The notes: generated by a model from the letters alone, not told the origin. 64,000 nt of DNA from Apodemus sylvaticus (GCF_947179515.1 NC_067481.1:4791570-4855569), one strand, 5' to 3'; shown: positions 36,050-48,984, counted from the first letter of the stretch. Numbers and translations are program-made.

Positions 36050-36237
36050 TTTGTAAGATTTATTCCTTAATTTTACATATATGAGGGCTCTATCTGCATG
36101 TAGACCTGGTGCCAGAGGAGGGCATCCGATCCTATTACAGATGGCTGTGAGCCACCATGTGGTTGCTGGGAATTGAACTCAGGACCTCTGGAAGAGCAGT
36201 CAGTGCTCTTAACCGCTGAGCCATCTCTCCAGCCCTG
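36050..36237 (-). repeat. B2 SINE
   Basis: GAGCCACCATGTGGTTGCTG and CGCTGAGCCATCTCTCCAGC, reverse orientation. Confidence 0.94.
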
Positions 36238-36526
36238 TATTTTCCATGTTTACAAACACCCCTCCGTGGTTTTAATAACACTGTCATTTTATTTGTGTTA
36301 ATGATGGAACCCAAAGCCATTCCCACACTGTCTACCAGTGAGCTATACTTATACTCTATTTCCTTCACATGCACTTTCTACACAGTAAGTTCAAATGTCT
36401 GTATTATATGATTTTAGTATGTTCTTATGTAAGGAGCAGATAGTACACGCACTGCCTAAATGGTAGGCATTTAGCAAAATTATCCACTTATCTGTTTTTA
36501 TTTTTCCTTTAAAAACTAGCTAACTT

Positions 36527-36690
36527 GGGTCAGAGAGATACCTCAATAGTTTTAAGAGGTATTTGCTATTCTTGCACGTGACCCAGGTTCAGTTCTTAGT
36601 AACTACACGGTGGCTAACAGCTGCCTGCAGCTCTATTCCAAAGGATCCGATGCCTTTTTTAGGTGTACACGCATGTACATGCTCTTGTTT
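36527..36690 (+). repeat. B3-type SINE
   Basis: GGGTCAGAGAGATACCTCAA head and GGTTCAGTTCTTAGTAACTA block; diverged. Confidence 0.65.
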
Positions 36691-37381
36691 AGTTTACAGC
36701 TAAACTCTGAGGTGCTTTTTCTGGGTTTTCAATCTGTAAATCCAACTATCTTTTCACTTCCTTATGTCTACCTTGGGTTGTGGGAGGCACAATTCTAGGA
36801 TTACCTCAAAGGTCTTGGCCCCTAGTGTACATAAACCCAGGCATTCTCCCAGGCATTCAAACACCAAGCTAGGTATAATTTTCAAGAGATGTGCAGGTGT
36901 ACTTCAAGTCACTAATCAGCTGACTTCAAGACTGAGAAGCTACCCAGGTAGACCGGACCTAATCACACAGACCCTTTCACTCTGGGTTTTGGGAGCAAAG
37001 GCAGAGGATTAAGTTCACTGTATGATGAGAATTTAGCATAGCTGCTGATTTGAAGATGGGAGAAAGGACAAGTTGGAACAAGCATTTCTGGCAGCCAGAA
37101 AGGAAATACAGACCTATCAAGGAACTGAATTTTGCTAGCAACAAGAATGAGCCTATAAGTAGAATCTTATATAGAGGCTCCATCTGGAAACTTTGCTGGG
37201 TCACTGCCCCTGCTGGGCCTCTGGCCTAAAGGACTGAGACCTAAAACTCACTGCTTTTTAACCTCTAAGTTGTGGTCGCTTGCTATACTACAACAGAAAA
37301 CCAACACAACTGCCTCATTTACATGCCCTGGACTCAAAGGCAGTGCTGAGGCCTAAGTAGAAACACTTTTCAGGAGTCTTG

Positions 37382-37384
<3 letters not shown>
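36691..37384. other. Intron 1, unique sequence
   Basis: No repeat family or exon recognised with confidence. Confidence 0.45.
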
Positions 37385-37386
<2 letters not shown>

Positions 37387-37422
<36 letters not shown>

Positions 37423-37512
37423 AGACAGGGTCTCAATGTGTAGCCCCATATGGTCTCAAATTCACTGAGATCCTCTTCCTGGGATTAAAAGCATGCACCA
37501 CCACACCCAGAC
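37387..37512 (-). repeat. B1 SINE with long T run (poly-A tail)
   Basis: About 35 T followed by GAGACAGGGTCTCAATGTGT and GCATGCACCACCACACCCAG, i.e. a minus-strand B1 with an internal deletion. Confidence 0.85.
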
Positions 37513-38115
37513 CTGTTCAGGAGTTTTAGTAGTCAGGAACAGCCAGGAGTCAGACATCATCCCAGTAATTACAACAGAATAGATTCACTAAAAAGATTTG
37601 TTAACTATTCAAAAGTGGTATGTTTTAAGGGGGCTAAAGAAGACCTGAAGGGGCAAAATGGTGGGGCAGATATTTACTACCTACAAGATGACCATTTGTC
37701 TGTGAATCAAGAAAGGGCTAAGAACTGCAGAGAACATCCCTACCTCTACAGCGCTGAAGAGGATGTGCTTGGGAGGGCACACAGCTGCTCAGGCCTTGAG
37801 TTGGACCAGCCTGATCAGACTTGTGAACAGAAGAGGTTTATAAGTAGGCAGAAACTTCATGGGTGGGGGGCTGCTCTGTAAGTGCCAGAATGAGTAACCC
37901 ACAAACTCTTAGATAATTCTAGTAGCTACATCAGAAGCAAGCACATTCCTCTGACCCTCTCTTCTCTCTACTGTTCCAACACAGGCCATGGAGGCCCGAC
38001 ATGAAGTTTGTTGCATTAAAAGCAAGGCAGATGGCTGTGGATTTACTAGACTGGGATCCTACAGACTGACTACTGGCAGTCTGTATCCCCTTGGCTATTG
38101 GCTGCTGCTGCTTTT
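37513..38115. other. Intron 1, unique sequence
   Basis: No repeat or exon signals recognised. The plus frame at 37615-37881 has no known features. Confidence 0.45.
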
Positions 38116-38119
38116 TTTT

Positions 38120-38290
38120 TTAAGATTTTATTTATTTTTATATATGTGAATATACTGTCGCTGTCTTCAGACACACCAGAGGAATGCATCAGAACCCATC
38201 AGATGGTTGTAACCACCATGTGATGCTGGGAATTGAACTCAGGACATCTAGAAGAGCAGCACTTATCTGCTGAGGCATCTCTCCAGCCCT
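38120..38290 (-). repeat. B2 SINE
   Basis: CTGTCGCTGTCTTCAGACAC and GGCATCTCTCCAGCCC, reverse orientation with small deletions. Confidence 0.9.
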
Positions 38291-39798
38291 GCTACTGGCT
38301 TCTATACACAATAAACATGCAGTTGAATTCACATAAAGCATCAAAACAGCATTTCTACTTAATGATGTTCTTTCTCCCCTACATAAGGAGCTGACTTAAT
38401 TATACATTACAGTTACATCACAATCCTACTAAACTGTTGAACTAATTTCCAAATGTATGTATATAAAATATAGGGGATAGACGAGAAAAAAAGCTATTCC
38501 TTGTTTCCAGGCCATCAGTAGTATGCCTGGCTTCCTCTCCTAGCACCCACCCCACGTCTACCTTTGTTCTCCATCAGAATGTCTGCTAGCCAGTTACAGA
38601 ATGACTCCTTAACAGAAGGTGCAGCAGTGTTTCATTATTCTTCAGCACAGAAGTTCTACTATACCTCCCAGGGAGTCCCTAATTAGAGTCCCCCAGCCTC
38701 CACCCCATGCTTCACTGCACAATATCACTTCAGTCTAAGCTCTCCTCAGTGTAAGAACTAAGTATTCCAGGGAGAAGAGCATTCTTTCCTCTACTATTTG
38801 GTTCACTGGCATAAAGAGCTCTAAGCAGGTGCTGTCTTTATCTTCTGATTCAGCAAAACTGTTCTGTGACCTCTGGTAGAATATTTATTTCAAATCCTAG
38901 CTCAGTTCAAAGTTGCTAAGATAACAAGAGTTCTAAGTGTGCTATTAGGTGGGATGGACCTAGTGGGACTGCTCTCAGGAGTCTGCCACTAAGTATATCA
39001 CTGAAAACAGGAGTGTGAGTTTGTGCCCAACAGAACACAGAATCTGCCTCTTCCTCCTTTAACACTGCTGACCTGCAGAAAAGGAGGAGTCTGTTATCAC
39101 GTGAGCTGATCGTGCTGCCACTTCTACACTTGCCCTATCTAGTTCTCTCTCCTCAAACTTCTCAACAGTTACTATTCTATTTCTCCCCTCTTTCTCCACC
39201 ATTAGCTTGGCAGCCAATAAATGCTCTCTTTCTGGCTGTTCTCAACCTGAAGTTCCATTAAAAAAAAATCATGTCCGGTAGAAAAATCTTCCTATTCTTT
39301 TCCTATGAGAATGATACATAGCTTCTACCATTCTAGATGCTAGAAAATTAATTCATCATAGACAACAGATGGCTTAGCATAGAGCTCTTAGTCATCACAG
39401 AATGGGTAGTTTAAAAACCATGTCTGTTTTAGAGGTAGAGGTGACCAAAATCAGGGAGCAAGCATGTCTGGGCTAAGGAAGGCCTCTTATTGTCTTTCAG
39501 ATGTGCTCACAGGTGGAGAGCAGAGGGAAAGAAGCTCCTTCTTATCAAGGACATGCAGACCACAGGGTCAGACAGACAACACGCTGACAAACTGAATTCA
39601 CATAGCCCGCTGTTCACTAGGGGCATGGGGCTGGAGCTGAGCCTATCCTTGGACACTAGAGTGTGATTCTCACTAACAGTGTAGGATAGGACGTGCCATC
39701 ATCACCTAAGTCTAAATAAACTACAGGAGCACACAACACTTAGGCTGGCCCCAGGGCTCTGCGCTGCTGCCCACTGTTCTGTTGGTAGCACTTCAGAT
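38291..39798. other. Intron 1, 1.5-kb repeat-poor block
   Basis: No SINE, LTR or exon recognised. Confidence 0.45.
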
Positions 39799-39799
39799 T

Positions 39800-40010
39800 C
39801 TTTTTCTTTCTTTCTTTCTTTCTTTTTTTTTTTTTTTGAAGATTTATTTATTATATGTGAGTACACTGTAGCTGTCTTCAGACACCAGAAGAGGGAGTCA
39901 GATCTCATTGTGAGATGGTTGTGAGCCACCATGTAGGTGCTGGGAATTGAACTCAGGACCTCTGGAAGAGCAGTTAGTGCTCTTAACCGCTGAGCCATCT
40001 CTCCAGCCCC
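39800..40010 (-). repeat. B2 SINE with (TTTC)n tail
   Basis: A TTTC/T tract at 39800-39837 is the expanded A-rich tail of a near-consensus minus-strand B2 ending GAGCCATCTCTCCAGCCC. Confidence 0.94.
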
Positions 40011-40344
40011 CCAGATTCTCTGGTTTAGCCTCTTCACTCCCTCCTGGTTTTCTATGACTCCACTGAGGAAAAATTTTCCTTCTATACAAAGAAACTTCTT
40101 TACAATTCTGTCCACATGGGTCTGTTAGTGACAAAGTCTCTCAAGCTTTTCTTCTCGCCTGTCTGGAAGCACCAATATTCCACCTTCTCAATTAAAAGGC
40201 ATTCTGATAGAGATTTCTAGATTGGCAGTTATTCTTCCAGGACACTTTCCTGTTCCATTGTCCTCTGATTTCTATTTGTTCTACAAAGTAAATCTCCACT
40301 CTTTATTATTGCTCCTTTGAGGGTAACGTGCCTTGTCTTTTGGC

Positions 40345-40465
40345 TGCTTAAGACAGGGTCTCACTACGTTACCCAAGTCAATCTGTACTCAGGCTCAAGT
40401 ATCCTTTGGCCTCTACCTCCTGAACAGCTGTAAGTACAGGTGTGTCCCACTCCTCGTGGCCTGCT
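40345..40465 (-). repeat. Old B1-like SINE
   Basis: TAAGACAGGGTCTCACTACG followed by GTAAGTACAGGTGTGTCCCAC; strongly diverged. Confidence 0.5.
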
Positions 40466-40639
40466 CCCCTGGATGATGCCCATGGCAAGGTTTGGGGGTT
40501 TGTTTTAGTCATCTTCCTCCTCTTCCTTCTGTCTACCTCTCCCTCATTCTGCACAGATCTATAGTAATTCTTAAATCTTTAAGGTTTTGGCTGACAGTCA
40601 AAGACCTTATTTTTTTGTAAAAAAAAAAAATATATGTGT

Positions 40640-40825
40640 ATGGTGTTTAGCCTTCATGTATGTTTGTGCCCTACATACATGCAGTGCCTGTGGAGGCTAG
40701 AAGAGTGCTTCAGATCCCTTGGATCTAGAGTTACACATGGTTGTAAGGCACTATCTGAGTGCTGGGAATCACACCTGGGTCCTCTAGAAGAGCAGCTTAA
40801 CCACAGAGCCACTTTTCCAGTCTCT
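40640..40825 (-). repeat. B3-type SINE
   Basis: GGAGGCTAGAAGAGTGCTTC, GGGTCCTCTAGAAGAGCAGC and AGAGCCACTTTTCCAG blocks. Confidence 0.8.
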
Positions 40826-41214
40826 AATACAACTCCTGATTTATTCTTTAACTTTTCTTTCTGAGGTTTCAATTATAAGTATTTTAGACTTTTAACAGTG
40901 TCTCATTTACTTCTGGGGTATTTTTATTTTTCTTTATTTTTACTTTCCAGGCTTCTATCTCATGGCTGGAGGGGCTGAAGGTTTTTTTTGTTTGTTTTGC
41001 TTTGCTTTGCTTTGCTTTCTGGTCTATCTTCCATTGGCTAATTTAAGTTCTAACTACAAATTTTCTAACTTGAGTGATTTGTATGTTTCAATCCTAGAAT
41101 TTCTATATTAATATCTCATAGCTTTAAGTTTTCTGCAGAATGGTCCATTTGTCATCTAACTCACCTGTAGACATGTTACTGTGCACAGTGTAAAGACTAT
41201 GCTATTATTCTAAT

Positions 41215-41351
41215 GCTAATGTCTCTGCCCAGGTAATCCAGACATGGCATTGTAATGCTTATTCTAAAAATCTCCTGGGTCAAGGTTGTGTAAAACACTG
41301 CTCCCCATTTATTCTCTTATTTGTCAATAAAGGCTGATCAGCCAGGGGAAG

Positions 41352-41417
<66 letters not shown>

Positions 41418-41640
41418 AAGATTTGGTCACAAGGAAAGGGTCCAGGAGCCACCATGAGAACATATCAGAAGCAAAGAGAGCCAGATCAATATTAAAATGC
41501 AGGTATCTCGGGGATTTGGAGCTGGGAGGCAGCCAGATTAGCTTAGAGGATAAGAATAATATCTGTTCAGTTATTATGCCATAAAGCTTGATAAAATAAA
41601 TCTTATAGTCTCTGTCTCATTTATTTGGGAACTCAATGGG
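41215..41640 (+). mobile_element. ERV LTR-like element with (GA)n
   Basis: GTCAATAAAGGCTGATCAGCCA is followed by about 28 GA units (41356-41412) and ends with AAAATAAATCTTATAGTCTC and CTCATTTATTTGGG. The plan is similar to 34215-34700. Boundaries are approximate. Confidence 0.5.
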
Positions 41641-41953
41641 ATTTTTAAAAAATGTACATTAACACTCACCAATCATTTAACTGACATGGCCTTGAGGTCC
41701 CTACTTGACAAGTGTCTAACTCTGGATCTCCTCCAGTGGGTGACATAACCACCTTCCCATCTTTACTCTTGATTGTCATCTTACACATCTCCTGTTTGGC
41801 TAACTGTTGGTCTTATGTGTGAAAAGCTGTAGATTATGCAAGCTTCTAGACATTACCTTCCTCTAGTCAGGGTGTAATTTTACTTTGACATGCATTTAGG
41901 ACTAGAACAATTCACTTAATTTCATCTGATTCAACACTTTCAATATAAAAGTC

Positions 41954-41956
<3 letters not shown>

Positions 41957-42018
<62 letters not shown>
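41957..42018. repeat. (CT)n microsatellite
   Basis: About 30 CT units, followed by CACCCA repeats to about 42040. Confidence 0.94.
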
Positions 42019-42021
<3 letters not shown>

Positions 42022-42667
42022 ACACCCACACCCACACCCTCAGATGGTTTCCAACAAAAACTGGGTTGTCTGCAGGGTCCTCCCTTCTCTGGTGCCTTTA
42101 GTCTGTAAGTTCCAGGTTTGTGTGTCTGCTACAACTCTCTTCAATGTCTAAATTTTGCCTTTCAGTTCCGTCCTTCAGTCAGAGCATGCAATTGGCAATT
42201 GTCTTTGGAAGGTCCCAGGAGTCAGTCCCTCTCTCCTTACATCAAACAACCTTCTCAGAAGTACACACACATGCCAGCAACTTCCACACCTCAGAGACGG
42301 GACAGCCATGTACCTACCTGCCTGCCAGTCTTTGGCAGAAGCTTCGTCTGCTCAGCCCAAAGGAAGCAGAAGTCCAAAAAGGAAACTTGATTCTATTGCA
42401 ATCCTCACCAGTAAGTAGCAGGGAGAACCTTAACAGATTTTCTCATTTGACCTGCTACAGTGTGGAACATTATTAGAGTTTTTTGGTAGTCCAAAGGCAA
42501 AATTTTCTTTATCTTAATATTTTGATTTTTTTCTTCTGGGCTGTGGGTTCTCACATATGCTTGGCCAGTGTTACTACCACTAAGACATGTCCCCAGTCTA
42601 TTTGTTTCAGTGTGGTGGGATTGCATTTCTCAAGTTCTCTTTAAGTATCAGATTTTAAAGAAAACAC

Positions 42668-43010
42668 CAGGTCAGACAGTAGTAGTACGAACCTTTAATT
42701 CGAGCACTTAGGAGGCAGAAGTAGGTAGCTCTCTGTGAATTTGAGACTAGCTTGATCTACAAAGTAAGTTTCAGGACAGCCAGGGCTACACAGAAAAAGC
42801 CTGTCTTGAAAAACAAAAGAGGAAAGAAAAAATATCAATACTAGAGCCAGTGCAATGGCTCAGGAGTAAAAGCACTTTCTGCAGATGCCTAAGACCTGAC
42901 TCTATACCACTGGCCTTTAGCCTCATACAGGTGGCATGGCATGTGCACACCAAACTCCACACAGGAGACGGAGAGCTCCACACAGAAGCAAGAGGTGGGG
43001 AGGAGACACT
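42668..43010 (+). repeat. B1 SINE followed by B3-type SINE
   Basis: A diverged B1 (CAGACAGTAGTAGTACGAAC) to about 42830, then a B3 (GAGCCAGTGCAATGGCTCAG) at 42845-43010. Confidence 0.77.
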
Positions 43011-43039
43011 GACCAATATTGATGAGTTATTTCTGACTA

Positions 43040-43560
43040 ACCATGATGGCTATTCTTGGTTGTTGGTTGTCAACTTGACTACATTTGGAATTAACTAAAA
43101 CCCAAATGACTGGGCACACCTGTGAGGGACTATTTTTCCTTACTTAAATCATTTCAAGTGGAAGACCCAATCTTTGAGTGGGAAAATAACCCTTTAATCT
43201 TCATCTCCCAAGGTGGAAGACCCACCACCTTTAATCTGGAGCACATCCTCTGCCAGCAGCCTGTATAATGACTCTTAGGAAGGAAGGAGGCCTCTCTTTT
43301 TGCTTTCATTAGCCAGTACATTGCTCACTGGCCTACTTCGTCAGGATTCTGGCATCTGTATACCAAGGAAGAGTTGAGATATCTGGCCGCACGGACTTAC
43401 CAGTTATTAGATTCTTGGACCTTCTAATCTGTAAGCAGCCACTGTTGGATCAGCTGGACCACATTTTAAAAGTCATTCTAATGAATCCTCCCCCTCCTCC
43501 CCAAGGGTGTGTATGTGTCATTCTATAAGTTCTTTTCCTCTAGAAAATCCTAATTAACTA
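43040..43560 (+). repeat. Rodent interspersed repeat, RMER1-like (tentative)
   Basis: GGTTGTCAACTTGACTACAT, AACCCAAATGACTGGGCACA and a repeated GGTGGAAGACCCACCACCTTTAATC motif are hallmarks of an abundant mouse medium-reiterated repeat. The family name is from memory and tentative. A related copy lies at 48140-48560. Confidence 0.5.
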
Positions 43561-43888
43561 AGCTTAAAAACTAAAGTATTTTTTGGCTATCATTTTTCAT
43601 TCTTTGTTTATAACTAAACTAGTTTCATAAAATAAGTTAGACAAATAATCCTTTCGAAGTTTTTCAGGTGGCGCACGCTCCCTCTCCCTCCCCGCTCCCC
43701 CCCCCAAACAGGCATGGTGGGGGGGAAGAAGCTTAAAGTTATTTTGTTTGCTTGTTTGGTTGTCTTTTGATGCTAGAAACTGGACTCAGACCTTGCATGT
43801 GCTAAAAGTGAATGCCTTAACTTTGAGCTAGACGTTCAATGCCCTAAGAAAGAAGATATTTTACCAATTTTTTTCCTTGACACAGTTA

Positions 43889-43910
43889 TAGGGTTAGGGT
43901 TAGGGTTAGG
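43889..43910 (+). repeat. Interstitial telomeric repeat (TTAGGG)3.7
   Basis: 22 nt of perfect TTAGGG repeat, ending 2 nt before the apparent 5' end of an LTR. Confidence 0.9.
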
Positions 43911-43912
43911 AA

Positions 43913-44433
43913 TGTACAGAGCCATATTGGAGTGTCATGCCACATGGAAGGAACTTGACATTAGCCAAAGACAAGGGCTTTGGGCAGGAATCTGGGCATA
44001 ATAGGGAAGTAGGTTACAGCAAGAATTTTTATCCTAGGTTGGAGTGCTAAGAATGTACTTGACATTGGTTAAGGTGAACTTCTCCCAGTCTAGTCAGGAT
44101 CCTGCTCCATCTAGGGTGGAGAAGCTCAGAGTGAAGGTAAAGTTCATTGTTCCCCCAGGTCTACGAATTCCTGAATTAAGCAGGTGACCCACCCAGCTGC
44201 CTGAGCAGTAGAGCCAAAGACCACCAGAAGACTTCCCTGGAACTCAGCCCGGAGTCTGGGGGAGGGACTTGCCCAAACTGTTAAATGGTCTGACCCCCCA
44301 TTAAAGTTGGGGCCTCAATCGGTAAACTATAGTCCTGGCCTTGTTCGTTCTTTTTGCCCCTTTCCATCTACCCCTCAGTTTCTGTTCCAGCAACCCAGTT
44401 CGTAGTAGCTGCAGGCAGCTACAGAATACAACA
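43913..44433 (+). mobile_element. ERV 5' LTR with primer-binding-site start
   Basis: A 521-nt block starts TGTACAGAG and ends AATACAACA (TG...CA), followed after three bases by TGGCGCCCAA at 44437-44446. That is the first 10 nt of a lysine-tRNA primer-binding site, where the PBS should be. CCATTAAAG near 44300 may serve the polyadenylation role. About 100 nt of putative leader follow before a SINE; no gag, pol or env is present. It is a dead remnant. Confidence 0.65.
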
Positions 44434-44562
44434 GATTGGCGCCCAAAGTCAGGAGGAGTCTGACTACTTGCAAAGTGAAGATCCTGCCTAACACAAAGTT
44501 AGAGGTCAATAAACATGGTTTTCCTTCCTCTAAAAAGTTACCTTAAAAAGAGGGGAGGGGTG

Positions 44563-45184
44563 TTTGCAGAGATGGCTGGACAGTTAAGAGCACTGGCTAT
44601 TCTTGCAGAGGACCTGAGTTCAGTTCCTAGCACCCACATGACAGCTTACAACCATCTGTAACTCTAGTTCCAGGGAACCCAATGCCCTCTCCTGGCTTCC
44701 ACGGGTACCAGATATGCATTTGGTAAGCAAAACACTCAAGAGACATACATAAAAATAAATAAATCTTTTGGGACTGGGACAATGGCTCAGTAATTAAGAA
44801 CACTTGTTGCTCTTGCAGAGGTTCAGTTCTTAACACCCGCATGGTGGCTGGTTTACAATCATTCACAACTATAGTTCCAGGGGATCAGACAACCTGTTCT
44901 AAACTCTTGAGGGCATCAGGCTATATCTATAAAGACAAACCACTCATACAAATAAAATGAATACATCTAAAAATAAAAAAGTGTTTTGACCTTATGCATA
45001 TGTTTGCCTGCCATGTATACATGCGTACTATTTGTATGCTTGGTACACGTGAAGGCCAGAAGAGGTTGTTGGATATTTTGACTAGAGTTACAGATGGACT
45101 TGAACTAATGTGGGTGCTGGGAATTGAACTCAGGTTCTCTGTAAAAGCCAGTGCTCTTAATTGCTGAGCCATTTCTCTAGCCCC
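44563..45184. repeat. Cluster of three B3-type SINEs
   Basis: Plus-strand B3 copies at 44563-44768 and 44773-44975, then a minus-strand B3 at 44985-45184 ending GAGCCATTTCTCTAGCCCC. Confidence 0.82.
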
Positions 45185-45206
45185 TAAAAGATATTATTTT
45201 TAAAGC

Positions 45207-45320
45207 CAGGTATGATGGCATATACCTATAATTCCAATACTCAAGAAGCAAGCAGGAAGCCCAAGGGTTAGAGGTAAGCCTGAGTTATGTAGTAAGGCCC
45301 TACCACAATTAAAATGAACC
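45207..45320 (+). repeat. Old B1-like SINE
   Basis: GCCAGGTATGATGGCATATACC head and TATGTAGTAAGGCCCTACC end, strongly diverged. Confidence 0.5.
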
Positions 45321-45753
45321 ACAACCCCCACCCAGCATGGGCAAGTCCTTGGGTTCCACCTCCAGTACCATTTTTTCAAAAGTTTTTGTTTTATTTTAAG
45401 CCAGCCATTAAAAAATTATTTTCTGATTCTGAAATGGGGGTTGCTTTTTCATGGTCTCAAACGTTATCATTCTGGAGATTAGGGATCTAGAAGGAACTCA
45501 GTGAAACTGAGAATAAGATGTTACTGCTCACTGTACTTCCCTTGTCACCCAAAGCTCATGGAACTGCAGTTACCACTGCAAGTCACCGCAGAGCTCCAAA
45601 ACACAAATACTCCCTGTTTATCAGCCAAGCAGTGTTTACCAAGTGCCTCCTGTAAGACAATAGACTACATTTTAATTAAATACAAATCCTGACTACAAGA
45701 TCTAAGAAAGGCAAAAGGTATTCATCTATAATCATTATAAAGAATAGAAAGTT

Positions 45754-45933
45754 GGGCCGGAGAGATGGCTCAGTGGTTAGGAGCACTGACTGTTCTTCCA
45801 GGGGTCCTGAGAATTCCCAGCAACCACATGGTGGCTCACAACCATCTGTAATGAGACCTGATGCCCTCTTCTGGTGTGTCTGAAGACAGCTACAGTGTAC
45901 TTACATGAAATAAATAAATAAATCTTTTTTTTT

Positions 45934-45967
<34 letters not shown>
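45754..45967 (+). repeat. B2 SINE followed by (GA)n
   Basis: GGGCCGGAGAGATGGCTCAG head, AAATAAATAAATAAATCTTT tail, then about 16 GA units. Confidence 0.94.
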
Positions 45968-45969
<2 letters not shown>

Positions 45970-47890
45970 GAGTGAGTCAAGGCACCCAAGGAAGACCCTG
46001 AAATATTTGCTGCTAACAATTCCTCCAAGTGAGTGCAGAGTGTCAACACCATGTTAAACAGTCTATTCTTACCCTTCACAAACTTCTAAAATGAAGAAGG
46101 AAACCAACTATACACAGAGATATATACATGTACATGAGCATAAACACAGTGGCTGAATTTTCAGGCATCTTATTCACTGTTAAAGGACCCAAGCACCACC
46201 ACATCACAGAAACTGAGCATAAGGGGCAGGTTTATAAGTATTCCTCAATCCCTGACTGGGTTCTCTTTGTGAAACAGGGAGTGAACCTTACTAATGTTGA
46301 GGAAGCATCCTAATAATCTTAACAAAGACTACAATGTCCATCCCACATTGAAGAGTAATTTTATATTTGAGCATTTGTGAATGTATTCAGGTTGAAGAAA
46401 TTTCCTACCCCACCTTACAAATTATGCCAATCAATTACTAAGGTCATGTTCATGATAGGGTTAAAATAATACCACTCTGTAGAGTTGAAGCACTTCTTTG
46501 AAATTACAAGTAATGCACATACAAGTGGGTAATTACAAAGTAGAGGTGTGACTGAGAAACAGACTTGACATATCTTTGTGCTGTGTGGGAAGCACGTGCA
46601 CACTGCACAGGGTACATTATTAAGTACCTTCTCCAGCTGAGATAGCAAAGGCACCCAGAAATTAAGCTAAAGTCACCTCACAAGAGATATATCTAGGAAT
46701 AAAAACCAGAACTGACTTTCTCAAGAGCATACTTTAGAATAATTGTCAGAAACTAGTATCAACTGTTTAGAAAAAGATATAAGGATAAGGTGTTTTCATA
46801 GCTATTCTTCGTAACATAAAGGACTATGCTGAACAATGGTATCTAAAATACTTAACCTTGACTATAATCATGACAAGATCCAGAATTGCCTGGAAGACAG
46901 ACTCCCAGGACACCTGTTCAGTGTTTTCAGGGAAGTTTAACTGAAGAAAACTGACAACTGATGGTGTGTGTGTGTGTGTGTGTGTCCGTCCATCTGTCCA
47001 TCTGTTCTCATGGGGAGGAGGGTCATCTTACAGGCTGGGGTCCTGGACTGAAGGAAGAGGAGGAAGCCAGCTGAGCAGCAGCTTTCCGCCCAACTGAGGA
47101 TACAATGTAACCGACCAGCAGCATCAGGCTCCCATTGCCAGGCCTTCTTAACCATGATGGACTATTAATAACACCTTCTCTCCTTAAATTGCTTATATCA
47201 CAGCAATAAGAAGGTTAATAGTCCACTATCTTCCTCCCCTCCCCCCTTTTCTGGAATTACAGGCGTGCGCCACCACCACCTGGCTTAATAGTATTTCTAA
47301 CTTTTATTTCTTTATTGTTTGTAGTTAATGTTCTTGTTCTACTATGTAATCATTTATATACATGTTTCTTTAATTTTTTTTTTTTTTTAGATTTCCCTGG
47401 ATGTATAGTTTAAACAACAAAGTCTATTTAAAACTGTAGCCATAGTTTGCAGTTCTACCAAAGAGGAAAGTTGTGAGGTTAAACTTTGTGCTTTCTTTCT
47501 TATAGAAGCTTCTAAAAAGGTATTTTTATATGTTCTTTTAACAAATATTGTGAACAACCTTTAAAACATCAATGTTTGGATCAAAACAAGACCCAGTTTA
47601 CTTTCTGTTTGCTGTAAATTAAGCAAAGATGCTATAATACAAACAAAAAGAAGAAAAAAAGAAAAAGAAAAAGAAAGCTACCACACTAGCTGCCATTTCT
47701 GTGGAAACTTCCCATCTACACCGCTGTGCTAACCTGTCTACACCGCTGTGCTCGCCTACACTCTCAGACTCATCCTCTCCCCTTGCTCCTTCTACAACCC
47801 AGGCTGGCTTCAATGTACAGTAACCCTTTGGCCTCACCCTTCCAAGTTTCTAGCAGTACAGGGGTGAGCCACCACATGTGGATTTATATT
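45968..47890. other. Intron 1, mostly unique sequence
   Basis: No exon recognised. It contains a GT run at 46963-46985, a B1 end fragment near 47255-47285 (GGCGTGCGCCACCACCACCT) and an A/G tract near 47645-47676. Confidence 0.5.
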
Positions 47891-48139
47891 TTCTAAAGAA
47901 CATTTCACTTGTGCGTGGTGGTACATGACTGTAATTCTGCACTTGGTAGGCTGAAGATATATAAATTAGAGGTTTATGGTCAGCCTGGATTATACATGAT
48001 CCTATCACAGAAACACGGAAACCAGATTTTACTTAAAAAGATGAAATAATATTTGATTATTACTTTCCTAAAAGAATAATTTTAATATTTTAGCTATGTA
48101 CAGCTGTTTTTATAAGGTAGAATCAGAGAACTGCTATGA

Positions 48140-48560
48140 TGACCAATCCTGCCAATCTAATTGGATATGGAATTAACTAAAAGACATACCACCTTGGGGT
48201 AGTCTAGGAGGGCATTTTTAGGAAGAATTAACTGAGGGGAGGAGTCCCTTTCCAGAGTATGTCAGGCCCAAAGGCCCCAGGGGATTAGGTGCTGGCTGCT
48301 GCTGCCTCCACTGCTTGCTGGGTGTGTACTTTTGCTCAGCTGCTGCTATCTTTCACTGATATCAGACTTCAGCTTCTCAGAGTTGTACAACGGGATGAAG
48401 TCTGGCAGTGCCTTAGGAAGCTTCCAGATCTTAAGCACCAGATTGGACACTTCTGAGAACCTGAGCTACCAGGGTCTCAGCCTCTCCAGAGTACAGGTGG
48501 CCACTGCTGAGCTACCTAGCTCCTGTTGGTTGTAGAAATTCTAATAAACCCTCTTTTATG
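48140..48560 (+). repeat. Rodent interspersed repeat, related to 43040-43560 (tentative)
   Basis: It starts GACCAATCCTGCCAATC...GGAATTAACTAAAAGACAT and ends in AATAAACCCTCTTTTATGC, a polyadenylation-like end. It carries no known protein. Confidence 0.45.
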
Positions 48561-48832
48561 CTATATATCCGTCACACATCTGACAGGTATGCTCCTGAAG
48601 AGAACCCTCTCCCACTGCCTTTCCAGGGAGCCCAACTTTTAAGACATTGCTTTTTCCTTCCACCCACACAATTCAAAGCATCACCCCAACAGACAGTTAT
48701 TACACTGATTGTGGACATGATTTTAAAAGAGCACTTATCAAAAATTACTGCCTAGCATATTTTAAACATGTACAGACTAATTATAAAGAAAAAAAATCCT
48801 TAGTATATATGCTATAAAAAGGAAAGGAAGGA

Positions 48833-48965
<133 letters not shown>

Positions 48966-48984
48966 GAAAACAAACCTGGGGGAG

